NCBI RefSeq assembly: GCF_028372415.1
Contig: NC_092874.1
Coordinates: 332,896,651 to 332,960,650, forward strand
Direction of reading: 5' to 3'
DNA: 64,000 nucleotides
Source: Notamacropus eugenii
Taxonomy: Eukaryota; Chordata; Mammalia; Diprotodontia; Macropodidae
Within the stretch, counting starts at the first letter, position 1. Each line of letters opens with the position of its first letter. The translations under genes and the position numbers were made by a program. Below the pieces are notes generated by a model. The model had not been told where the DNA came from. It searched no databases and worked only from the letters and a program-made list of their open reading frames with translations. This document shows, piece after piece, positions 8,870 through 20,400 of this stretch.

Positions 8870-9910
8870 TTAATGTATGAGGCATTGTGAGCTGGAGTGG
8901 CCAAGAAAGGTGGACATTCCAAGTGGGAACAGGAACAAAAGCTTGGATGAGTGTGGTCTATAGTGGGAGATGAGGCTGGAAAGATTGGTTAAGGCTAGGT
9001 TGAGAACAGTTTTGAATTCTAGGCTTGATCTTTGACTAAGATTAGGGAGCCATTGGAGGTTGGTTTTTTGTTTTTTTTAAGTCTTCCCATCTCACTCAAG
9101 CTGCAAGGGCAAGCAAGGGTCACTTGCTGACCCAATACCAATCCTGATTAGCAGGGAAGTTTTAACCTGCTTCACTTTTTCTACCTGGGCTAGTTTGCCC
9201 CTCCTCTCCCAGAAGGGCTCCCATATTGCTGCCTGGATTAATGAGGGCGTTTGATTACCTTTAGCTTTCCTGAAGCTCAGAACTCCCAAATTTACCAGCT
9301 TTAGCCTCCTCAGCTGCAGGGACTACAGGCATACACCAACATACCTGGCCCACTGGAGATTCAAGCAAAGTGGTGCAACAAGGCTAAAACCAGATTATAC
9401 TAGGTAGCTGTGAAGATGAATGCAATGGGAAAAAGCAAAGCAAAGAGCTTTAGATAATAAGGATTTGGATGAAGTAACAGCAGTAACAGAGAAACGTGAT
9501 ACATTTCAGAGGAACAATTAGAGCACTTGGTGCCTGGGTCTAGTCATAGAAAGGGGAGTACTGAACTTTGAGTGACTGGGAGAATGCTGATGCTTATGGA
9601 TAGAGCCAGGAAACTTGTTTCCAGGGGGAAATAACAAGTTCTGTTTGAGGTATTTTAAAATTAAAGTGATGGTAAAACATGAAGATTTCCTTCAGGAAGG
9701 AAGGAATATGGCACCAGAGCTCAGTCAGATGTATATCATCTTCTGCAGAGGTGATGTCTGAAACTGAGAATCAATTCACCATGGGAATGTAGAGGAAAGA
9801 GCAGAGGGCCAAGTACACTGAGTATTGGGGAACAGCCAGATTTGAGGCAGTGAAAGAAGGCAGAAAATAGAAAGTGCAAATGTCAAGGAAGGAGGGTTTT
9901 AATAAGTGGA
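8870..9910 (+). repeat. old dispersed repeat, unclassified, split by a 7SL pseudogene
   Basis: Shares phrasing with copies at 34205, 48330 and 51065 (agggagccattggaggtt, gagtcaaggatgac-type blocks, gaacagccagatttgaggc). It is a long G-rich noncoding family. I cannot name it. The 7SL copy at 9063-9350 is inserted in it. Confidence 0.45.
9063..9350 (-). pseudogene. retroposed 7SL RNA (SRP RNA) pseudogene
   Basis: On the minus strand the copy opens ggccaggtatgttggtgtat gcctgtagtccc, and later has ggaggctaaagctgg, gcagcaatatgggagcc, tagcccaggtagaaa and agcaggttaaaacttccctg. These follow 7SL RNA from its 5' Alu domain through the S domain to the 3' end. About 15-20 nt are missing after the agcccttctgggag block, and many transitions make a functional SRP RNA unlikely. 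It ends in an A-rich tail and is flanked by ccattggaggtt (9050-9061) and ccactggagatt (9350-9361), an imperfect target duplication, as expected for LINE-driven retroposition. Confidence 0.88.
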
Positions 9911-10064
9911 TGATCAGATACACAGTTAATATGCTTACAGTAATAACTACACAGTTAAGCTATCTTAACATCTACCTTGCAGCACTAATCAATCTCCAAA
10001 TTAGCAATGTGTCTAGGGACATGAATCAAATATGCTAAACCAAGTTGCTGTCTACTTGGAATAT

Positions 10065-10255
10065 GGTGGAAAGATAAAAAGCTTTGGAAGTAAGAATTTG
10101 GTTCAAATGCAGCCTCTGAGACACCTATGAGGCAATCTTGGGCAAGCAAATTAACCTCTCGGTAACCCTGGTTATTTCAGGGGTAACTCTTAAGATTCAG
10201 AAATTATGAAATTAGATTCCCTGGATTAGGTAGAGGTCTTCATGGTCAGTAGGTC
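10065..10255 (+). mobile_element. MIR SINE
   Basis: caaatgcagcctctgagaca then ggcaatcttgggcaagcaaa ttaacctctc follows the MIR core. Confidence 0.6.
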
Positions 10256-10259
10256 TTTG

Positions 10260-10500
10260 AGACAGCTATGTGGCACAGTGGATAGGGTACTGGACTGGGA
10301 GTCAGGAAGAGGTAGGAAGTCAAATCCTACATCTGATGCTTTATTTTTGAGGGAGGTACGTAGCCCAGTGGATTGAGCACTTGCTCAGAGTCCAAAGGAT
10401 TTAAGGTCAAATCCTGCCTCATTAGACTTACTAGCTGTGTGACCCAGGACAAGTCACTTAACTTTCCTCATCTATAAAATGAGGGGGTTGCCTTAGTTAC
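10260..10500 (+). mobile_element. two abutting CORE-SINE heads
   Basis: gtggcacagtggatagggta (10270s) begins one copy that stops near 10350. A second starts tacgtagcccagtggattga and runs through tagctgtgtgacccaggaca agtcac to tataaaatgaggg. They look like one insertion within or next to another. Confidence 0.7.
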
Positions 10501-10955
10501 CTTTTGGTGATTTCCCCCATAGGCTCTTGAATTTTCATTTTATTCCATTTGATCAGTCATATTTACTGAAGCCAGTATTAGTATAATGATGTTTTTACTA
10601 AAGTCCAATTTTAGACTTCTAAGGCCTAACTTGGACCATTTATGGGAAGAGGTCCCAGAACCTCATCACTATCACCACAGCAGGGGCAGCAGCACCTTCC
10701 AGAAGACATCCTTCCCCTCCCCTATAACTTCCCACTCCATGTATCTAGTTCTTGGTTCTCCAGATGTGTGTGGCAGCAAATAGTAGATGTCAGCAACCAG
10801 ACTTGTGGGGTTTCCCTTAAAGCAAAGCATAAAGTCTGGAAGCATAAGGCATTATCATTTCTTCGCAGATACCTTGATTTTCCTGTCCTTTTAAAATCTG
10901 AAAGTAATACTGATGGGGTGCTTGGGTGCATGTGCTTGGACCCCAATTCTAAAAC
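10501..10955. other. no gene or repeat recognised
   Basis: A chance frame crosses 10586-10989 but has no family resemblance and no splice support. Confidence 0.4.
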
Positions 10956-10959
10956 CACA

Positions 10960-11690
10960 TTTCTCTTTAAAAATCACATTTCTCCCTAGCCTCAAAATAC
11001 TATCCCAGGCAGTTTCTCCCCAGCCCAAGGACACAGCTTGCCCCAGCAACAACCGTTATCTCCCCTCCTGCCACAGCAGCCAGCTACACCTATAGAACTT
11101 ATTAGTCTGAACCAGCTGCGTACTGATTGAACTGGCTGTACACTGGGTCATAATGACATTTGCTACTCACTGACCAATCATATGCATCTTAGGTTTAGAC
11201 ATCCGTATACTCCCTTACATTTATCTTGTCTAGCAAGACATCAATGAGAGCAGCTTGGGTATTCCTGAGTCAGCTCTGTTAGTTGATTTAGTGAAGTTTC
11301 AGGTCTAAAACCATATCTCCGTGTAGTACCCACCTTGGGCTATATCCTGATGAACTCTGGGTAAAATACCTGTGCAGTAGATACCAAAAGTGCATGTTCC
11401 TTTAAGAATTGACCACTCTTTAACCATTCCCTAATCTCACCCTGAATCACCTAATTAGCATATTTGACACATGCTATACTATAGGATATCCTACATAAAT
11501 TTTACCCGCACCCCTCTAAGGTTCCAGGTGCCCTAAGAACTCTTGCCCACTGAAAAGTGTAAATAAATCTTTTCCTTGACCTCAACAATGTGTGAGTCTG
11601 TGAATTCTTCTTCACACTGCCCCATAGGGAATTCCAGTTTGGAGTTCCTGTAATCCTCCCCCCGCCTTCCAGCCCTCATCAATACCACAC
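10960..11690 (+). mobile_element. possible solo LTR (retroviral fossil)
   Basis: Promoter-like and polyadenylation-like order: a TATA-like tacataaatt near 11500, then aataaatcttttccttgac near 11561 and a short downstream region. No internal retroviral region is seen beside it. Ends and family are uncertain. Confidence 0.35.
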
Positions 11691-12330
11691 GAGGGAAATC
11701 TGTACAAAGAACAGTGACCCCAGAACCACAGCTCCTTTGATTAACCTCTTACCTCTCTGCTGCCTGTCCCAGAAAGGATCTTCTTCCTCTTCTACCTTCC
11801 AACAGTTGCTCAGGATTATTTACTTCCTTGCCTCCAAGTGGTTGAGTCCTCTAAGGCTGGTTTTGCAGGGAGCATTTCCTGATCCTATCTAGTCTGCTCA
11901 CTCATCATCTAGACACAGCTGCACCCCACAACAGCCTGGTTTCCTTAGATAAATACTCTGTGAGACGCTGTAAGACTTTCCAGTGGGCCAGGGTAAAAAA
12001 CCCTGGTCAGAACAACAGGAGGCAGCGAAAAAGGAGGTATCTTACTGCAAGACTACTGAGAAAGGAAAAAATGGGGATGACTAGGTTGGGTTCTCCAGCT
12101 AGCCAACAAGTGCCATAGCCACAGTGGACCTGTGGAAAAAGAGCCTAAACCAAGCTCTGTCATCTTTTTCATATTTTCTGTATGGAATGGAAATGTCTTC
12201 ATGTATTTCTGGGCTCACCATTGGTATCCATAATCATGCTAGAATAATGCTTGGATCTCCCAGTGGTCTTCCTGATTCTCCTTTGACAGATTTCATTTCC
12301 CCCATATCTGTTGTCTTTCCCAGCAGTTCT
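11691..12330. other. no gene or repeat recognised
   Basis: Single-copy-looking sequence; only short chance frames. Confidence 0.4.
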
Positions 12331-12334
12331 CATT

Positions 12335-12700
12335 GGGTAATAGATTTTGAACTAGAAGGGACTTTAGAAGTTATCCAGTTCAGCTCACTCATTTAAGAAA
12401 TGAGACAACTAGGCCTAAAGACAGACTACTGCATCTGGAAGTTCAAATTTGGCCTGACACTTATTAGCTATGTGGTCCTGGCCAAGTCCCTGTTTGTCTC
12501 AATTTCCTCATCTGTAAAATGAGCTGCAGAAGAAAATGACAAACCACTCCAGTATCTTTGCCAAAAAAATCCCAAATGGGGTCACAAAGAATCAGACACA
12601 ACTGAAACACAACACAAAAAGGTCACAGTGAGAGAACCAAAATTTGAACTTAGGACTTCTGCTTGAAATTGAGTACACAACCCTGAGCCGTTACTCCTCA
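12335..12700 (-). mobile_element. old MIR-like element interrupted by a younger SINE
   Basis: The left half ends gagacaactaggcctaaag. The right half resumes ggtcacagtgagagaaccaa aatttgaacttagg. Together they make one minus-strand MIR-like unit, with a plus-strand SINE between. Confidence 0.65.
12422..12620 (+). mobile_element. CORE-SINE inserted in the MIR-like element
   Basis: ttagctatgtggtcctggcc, tcaatttcctcatctgtaaa, ccactccagtatctttgcc and gggtcacaaagaatcagaca acaactgaa form the core and 3' end in order, matching the copies at 47825 and 52395. Confidence 0.8.
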
Positions 12701-12730
12701 CTGCTACCAATTACTCCATTGTGGAGGAGT

Positions 12731-13455
12731 GGGCGAGTAGAAGAAAGGTCCATCCCTGTGATTTCACTGCTGTGGTGTGTACAAGCTCACTGGGGCAGAC
12801 CAGCAACCTGTTGAGAGAGTTATCTGAAACAGTGAAGATTTAAAAGACCTGCCTACAGTCCCTGTGTCATGGTACTTCTAGAAAACTACAGCAATTAGTG
12901 ATGAGCTCCCACAACTCTCTGCCTCCACAATTCAAAATTTCGTCATCTTTGTTTTCTCTCTCCTCTGAGGTGCAGCCCTTTCTTCCATCATCATGCTCCT
13001 TCTCTTTTTCAATCTCTTTGCTTCCACTGATTCCTTGCCCTTTTATTACTGTAAAAAGGCTCTGAATTTAAATATGGCAAAGGAAGAAAATGCTTTTAAC
13101 AAGAACCTGAGCTCCAAATAGGAATAAACTTATAGGGCCAGAACCAGAGGGACCCTGAAAGAGGTGAAGATGAAGCTACACAGTCTGTGCAGTTTAAGCC
13201 TAAGCCTAAATGGGAAAGAACCTTTCCCAAAGGCTGAATTTAGGCATGGGAGATGGACTAAAGAAATCAGATGAGTTGTTTCTGGTGAAGAGAACGATCA
13301 TTAATTATAAATAATTAAAGAGAACTGCCTGATGCTAATCAATATCCATAAAGCCATACCCTTTGGTACCCACCTAACTTGTATCTTCTGGGAGGCTTGA
13401 ACTGACCAGAGTAAAGTTCACCAGATGGTCCCACCCCAACTCTTCGGTGGTCCTT
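12731..13455. other. no gene or repeat recognised
   Basis: Mixed sequence beyond the NFX1 3' UTR. Nothing supportable. Confidence 0.4.
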
Positions 13456-13575
13456 GTCTTCCCTCATAAAATGTAAGTTTCTTCAGCGTGGGCTGTTCTG
13501 TTTATGACTCAGTATCCTCAGCATATAGCACAGTGACTTGAACACAGGCATTTAATAAATGTTTGTGGTTGAAAT
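13456..13575 (+). mobile_element. L2 LINE 3' tail
   Basis: aaaatgtaagtttcttcagc then gcatttaataaatgtttgtg is the L2 tail pattern. It contains the minus-strand ATTAAA noted for NFX1. Confidence 0.55.
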
Positions 13576-13629
13576 GAATTAGATGGTACAATTAGATTCT
13601 GTGTGGATCATAGAAAAATAAGTTCTAGA

Positions 13630-14409
13630 AATCTGATGCTTTCTCTGACCAAGATTTATGTCACTGTATTAAATGTGTCAGGTGCATCAGCTGTAGATTT
13701 GTCCAATTTTTCAGTAAATTTGATGACACTTTAGATGAAGAATCCATTTTCTCACCCCCTAGACAGAGACGAAAAAAGACTTACTCTGTACTAGAGAATT
13801 TGCTTACTTTTTTCTAAAGATTACTAGAAATGGATAACTTATTGAGCTGGATGCATAAACTAGTGATAATTACTTCCAGATAAATAAGCATAAAGAAAAC
13901 TCGAGTTAGTGCTGAATGCAATTTGCAAAGTCAATATTCCAGTGAAAACCATATATCTCATTTTCATCACAAGTAATTAAGATATTCCAATTCCATTAAA
14001 ATTATAATAATGCAACAGAGAATAAAATCAAACGGCAGTTCTGGTTTCTTTAAAAAAAATCCAAACCAACACTTTCCCTTCCCCTTTCTAATTAGCATTG
14101 TAACTGTGCAGCAAGTACTAAAGTACAGTAAGTTGCTAAAACAAAAGAGGGAGGGGTGGGAAAGGATAATAAGGAACTCAGTAAATATACAAGCAGAGTT
14201 TGAATTACACTGAAACTCTCTGTACAGGCAGGAATAATAGTCAACAAATTTCGGAGCACACTCATGCTCTGGACTTAAGAGTACAAAACAGTGTGCTAAA
14301 CACTGATTACACGGAGGTTAAAAACTTGCATGATGATTATGTCAGTTGGTAAATGAAACAGTCTTTCCATTTCATCTATATTAGACTTCTGATTGGCAAA
14401 TTATTTTCC
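13630..14409 (-). other. NFX1: NFX1 3' UTR, repeat-free part
   Basis: From the stop codon down to about 13630 I see no recognisable interspersed repeat, in contrast to the sequence on both sides, as expected for a retained 3' UTR. No canonical AATAAA was found on the minus strand here. The nearest variant signal is ATTAAA at 13556-13551, inside an L2 tail, so the true 3' end is uncertain. Confidence 0.5.
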
Positions 14410-14482
14410 TCAATCTTGAACATCAAAGTAGTCAATCACTGGTTCCTTTGCTACTTTCTGCAGTCCGCTGCTACCAGGATTC
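14410..14482 (-). CDS. NFX1: NFX1 last coding exon and stop
   Basis: 73 coding nt, phase 2 in, reading [20 protein letters not shown], then VQD and TGA at 14412-14410. Human ends [23 protein letters not shown], so this is the long isoform C-terminus. Acceptor is gtttctatttcag. The 3' UTR follows directly. Confidence 0.95.
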
Positions 14483-17400
14483 CTGAAATAGAAACAATTA
14501 CATGATGAGAATTAGGTTTTGGGGAGAAAATGATGTTTTGGAGGAGTTGTATATTTTCTGGAAGTTGATTAATTTGCCATTTGCCAAACTTTGTAAAATG
14601 GTTTCAATATATCAGAACCATTACACTATTTAATATGTACAAAGTGTGACTTTAAAATGAGAATTTGTGTATGAGTGACGAGAATAACCTCATCAGTTTA
14701 CAGCCATATTATATAACTTAAATGCGTTAATAGTAACAATATTAACATAGTAACAAAGCTCTTTCAAAGCCATTTTCTCATTTAATTACACTCACGTTGC
14801 CAAATAGGAAAGGGCAAGTAGTATTTTCTATCTATAAGGAAATTAAGTTCTGAAGGCTGGCTTACTTACCTAAAGTCATAAGGGAAAAAAAAGATACAGT
14901 CATAAGGCTATTATTAAATAGTCAACCAGATTCAAACCAAGATCTTTTGATTTCAAGTTCGACAGTTCAATCTATTACATACGCCATGCTCACCCTTCCA
15001 CAGCAATTTTACGTAGCACTTTATTTAAAAAACATTTAATAAAAATTAAATTCAATGGAAATGAAGGATATAAAACATCAATGTTCTAGTATGCAATGTG
15101 CATTAAATAGCTGAGCAAGAACAAAAAGTTGTCCCAATATTCCAAATGATTGCATTTTTAAAAAGATAATTATTTCACATCTTACTTTTTTAATGCAAAA
15201 AATAATGAACATCTTTCCAAAGTTCTGACTAATGGGGTTTTTAATTGATTAAACAAATGTATTACAGCTAAATGGAAGGGTGGTTACACCATTCTCCTTA
15301 GAAAGACAAATAAAGGAGCTGAAGGAGTTAGTTTTATACTGATCCAAGGGCAACAAGTGGTATCACTTAGGGAGATAATTGGTTTTCTCATGTTGCAGAG
15401 TTCATGATAAAGACTTGCCAAAAAAATCTACCAATAACTGCAACTTTTATGCCAACATCAATTGCATAGAATAAAGTGGAAGAGAAAGTCAAGAATTCAA
15501 TAAGGTCTTTCATTATATCAATGTATACTATAATAACAGTATTGGCTAACATTTATATAATTCTTTAAAATTTGCAAAGCACTTTACAAATGTTATGTCA
15601 TTTTATCCTCACAACAGTCCTGGGAGGAAGGTGCTGTTATCCCCATTTTATAGATGAGGAAAACAAGGCAGATGAAGGCTAAATGTCTTGCCCAGGGTTA
15701 GAAAGCTATCAAGTGTCTGAGGCTTCAGTTAAAATGATTGTATCTGTGGAGCCACCGGCTACCTAATTAGTCAGCAACTTAAGTGCAAAAAGCAGGTATG
15801 GGGAAGATGAAATTATCTTGGAAAACATAGTTCAAGACTTAAAAATGAGAAAACTCACAAATTTGTAGAACAGACAGAAGTCTGAATATTCTTTTAAAGT
15901 AAAACGTTGGGAGGTGCTGGACATAGCAAGCATCAAATTAATACTACAAAAAATGAAACATTATATAATGACAGGAACATTCTATGTGAGAGTCATTTCT
16001 GAATCTGCTCTTTGCACAGTAAAGACTTGTTACAAAAAGACCAGTCACCTAAAATGAGAAGAAAAGTCAAATGCAGCTTAAAAATGAGGCAACTTGAACC
16101 TAACCTACTTAAAAATGAGACAATGAAAGATGGGAAACTGACTAACCAACATGTATCAACCGCTAACTGTGAAGGGCTGAAGAAGGACCACAATCTCAGT
16201 TGAAGATAACTTGACATCCTTGCCAACTGAAGAAGACGCTTTAGCTAAGGACTACATCAGCTCAAACCATGAACTAGTTTGTCAAATCTTACAGGAGACG
16301 TAGAAGATTATAAGGAGTGACACCTTCTAGAACAAGGAAAAGCAGTAGAGGGAAAATGATTTATAGAAGGCTTAGTTAGGGGCCCCAATTAAACTATAAA
16401 ACTTGAAATCACGAAGGATAAAAATAGAAGGATAAAATGAAAAATGGAAAAGATTGTCGAAATGTCTATAACAAATTATGACAGAAGACCCATGATAGAT
16501 GAAATCTAACATCACAGTCCCTGCTGTCCTGTAAAATGAAGCAGAAACTGCACTGAAGAAAGGATGAGAAAACCTAGATTAGACTACACATACAATAGGA
16601 GACGGCACAATTTTGAGGCCTGAAATTCTTGATACCTGAAAGAGGTGAGGACACTCCTTCAAAAATAGATACTTTACTGAGAAAAGGGGGACTGAGAAAT
16701 TACTAATAACTATCCTCTCACTTTTCCATCTCTACAGAATCTTCATGAGAATCTATAAAATATATTCAAGGCACCTTGATGAAGCAATGACACAGGCTTT
16801 TGCAAATGACAGTCTTCAGAAGGTTGCACATTCTATCATACCATGGCCTGGAAGGTGTAGAAATGTACAGCTCCCATGGTGCTGTTTGCTACTTTAAAAA
16901 CCTTTGATTTGGTACAGGAGAAAGCTGCCTTAAGGGCTCTAACAAAGTACCTGGCACACATGGCAAAATCATCTAAGATTCCTTTAAAAGATATGACTTC
17001 GACAACTCACTGATCATTAATATCAAGCAAGGGATCAAAGCTGTGGATGTTTTTCGGTGCTAAGTCCAAATGGAAAAAGGTTTTCCTACAGATGGTGAAG
17101 TTCTCCAAGGAAATTTACAGAAATTTCAAAGAAATATACAGCATAGATGGAAAAGTATTCTAAGAGCATGTATGCAGAAAGACACCAGATTGACTGTATT
17201 AATTCCTGAAACAACGATAAGCCTATTAAAGGATCATTAGTTAACAATCTGGCCTAAAAACCCAACAAGAAAAACTAAGTAGATAAAGACTATATTGTTC
17301 AGACAATAAACTGGAAAGCCTGTGAAACTGAAAAATCAGCTGGACATAGGCTGCAGAGACCCAATGAGCATAGCCCAGAATGGAACAGAGGCAACAAGTG

Positions 17401-20400
17401 AGCTGCATGACTTTTAGAAACTGTGCAGTTTCTCCATCTTTTTACCATCAATACTCTTCCAGTGATGCTGTACAGCTTCAAATCACAAAATACCAATCTC
17501 TGAGGAACTAGAGTTCTGGGTCATCTAAAGGACAATGGTGGGGGGATATGTTACTGCAACACCTAAAATTTCTCAAGAGATGGGGCGTAAAGGACATTAC
17601 CAGGAAGGCAGCTATATAGGGAGAGCAAGGGAAACTGGAGCTCTGAAACTCCACTGATGTGTATACAACATCCAGAGATCAAGAGGAAAGTTCCTGGCAT
17701 ACGTAGTGGGTCCTCTCAAAGAGGTGGACAAAGGTCGAGTGGCCCCTTTTTGAAACATTTCTAATATACCAGCATCATAACAAAGTGGACCTGGGTTCCA
17801 GTCCCAGCTCTGATACTATCTTGCTTTCCTCTTTATCTATCTGGGCCTCTGTTTCCTTATCAATACAAGCGAGGTCAGAATATATTCAAGGTCTTTTGTA
17901 GCCTTAACATTCTGTGGTTCTCTGACAGAAGCTATTTGTGCTGCAGGTACAGTGGAAAAGAAAACACGCAAGTAATCAGAGTTCAAGACTGAGGTGTACC
18001 TTAAGAGAGCCTTGGATAATTCTCTGTTTCTATTAGCATAAATAAAGAATTCTTACTTATCTGTTTGTTGTTTGTGATGAGGAATTGGTGGTGGAGGTCG
18101 TGACTGTATTTCCCTCTCCAATACATCTGTGAGAGTTGTAGGAGGGCAAAGAGATTTCCCCCTAGTAAAAGAAAACACAAAATGTTAAATAATCACTTGG
18201 TCAGCAAACCTTTATTCAGTACTTACTATATGAGGGCATTTTTTGCCCTCAAGAAGTGTACGTTCTATGTAATGGAATACTATCATTCCATAAGAAACGA
18301 TCAGCAGGCAGACTTCTATGAACTGAGGCCAAGAGAACACTGTACGCAGTAACGGCCACAGTCTGCGATAACCAGCTGTGACAGACTCAGCTCTCCTCAG
18401 TAAAGTAAGGCTCTAAGACAACTCCAAGACTCGCAGTGGAGAATGCTGTCCACATCCAGAGAAACAACCATGGAGTCTGAAGGCAGGTCAAAGCACAATG
18501 TTTGCTCTCTTTTGTTTGTGCCTTCTTTCTTGTGGTTCCTTCCATGGGTTCTAATTCTTCTTCACAACGTGACTAACGTGAAAATATATTTAAGATGAAT
18601 GTATACATAGAGCCTAGATCACACCCATGCTGTCTTGGAGCAGGGTAGGAGGAGAAAATTTAGAACGCAAAATACAGAAGTGAATGTTGAAAACTAAAAA
18701 AAAGAGAAGTGCACATTGTAATGGGATAGACAATATATAAATATCCCCTGCAGCATCACTTGTTTCCTAAAACAGGCATTTCATGATCGTCTCAGAAATT
18801 ACTTTTGTGTGTGTGTGCGTGTGCATTTTCTCATAAATCAAGAAGACCTCAGATTGAGTTCCACCTATGACAAAAATTAGCTTGTACGATCTTGGACAAA
18901 TCACTCAAGCTTCCAGTGACCCACTGCAACAAAAAGACTACAAATTAGAGAGAAGGTATCAGTCTCCACTGGTACAGGAAGTTCTTCACTGTAGACTCCC
19001 TACTGATGAAATCACAGGTCTGGTTTCAAAATTTATGCATGTATGCATATGTGTGCATATGCACATGTAATGTGTACACACGTGTGTACTTATCTCCCCC
19101 GATAGAATGCAAATTCCTCATGGGCATTTTTGTCTTTGTATCCCCCGTGCCTAGCTCAAAGTAGATACTTAACAAATGTATTATTTATTATAAATGTCTA
19201 CTACATGTAATGCTAACTCATCTAAAAATGTCCATTTCCTTCATTCCAATTACCTAGGATTGATAATTTAACTTCTGACTCTAGGCATTCTCCATCCCTT
19301 TTGATTTTTCAACCACTGACTCAGTTTCCCCTTTGGTAGTTTTTGGTTCTCTTCTAGTTTCCTGACTAAATTCTTGGGGAAATGCCATAAAAGCTGGAAT
19401 GGGAAGGGAACACTTGGTCCTGCTAATGACTTGAAAGGGCCTGAAATGAATTCTAAGATATCAAAGGGAAAAGTCAGGAAAAGAATTCTCTAAGAGAATT
19501 TGTTTTGGATGCTGAAGGTAGGATGGATGAGATAATATCTGCAAAGGCCAGCCTGACCTGCTGATGGCAGGAAGAAAGGCTGTTAAAAACCCACAAGAGC
19601 AATGTGTTTACAGACACACGATAAAGGTGCACTGTGATGTGTGCTGTATCCAGATTTTAATGCTGTACCCAATTAGAGATTAATAAGGTTACCATTAATG
19701 TTCTGCCCAAGTGTCAGATATGCACACTAAAACTATGGTTTTAAGGTGTAAGGGTGAGCAAAAACTGTGTTCTGCGCTCATTCTGACAGCCTGATGACTA
19801 AGGGACAATTCTTAAGGGCATGGACGTAGCCCGGGACCTCTTTGTACAGCACCGAACAACAGCCTCTCCACAGAGGAGATTCTATAAGTCACAGCAAAAG
19901 GACCAGGTACCTAAGTCAGGCACAATCTGTGAGTCTCTGAGCAGTAAGTTTTCCTTTGCTGCTGTTCAGTCATTTTCAGTCACGTCCAGTTCTTCGTGAC
20001 CCCATCTGGGGTTTTCTTGGCAAAGATGCCACAGTGACTTGCTATTTCCTTCTCCAGCTCATTTTACAGATGAGGAAACTGAGGCCAACAGGGTTAAGTG
20101 ACTTGCCCAGGGACACACAGCTAGCGTCTGAGGTAAGAGTTGAACTCAGGAAGATGAGTCCTCTTGACTCCAGGCCAGCACTCTATCCAATTGTGCCACC
20201 CAGCTCAAGTTCTCCTTATGGAGGAATAATAAACAGCTACTTGCATCTAGGCTGTATGGCCTTAAGGAAACATGGCTATTATAAGGACAGAGTCCTTTTG
20301 GGAAACCTTGGAATGGAAGACTCTAGCTGTTGCCATTAGAGATATGATCTACCTAAGAGGCTTGGCTGTGTGGTAATCATGTGCCTTGTGCCAGACAAGA

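Noticed and set aside
9063-9350. Functional SRP (7SL) RNA gene
   Set aside because: An internal gap, many substitutions, an A-rich tail and flanking repeats show a retrocopy.
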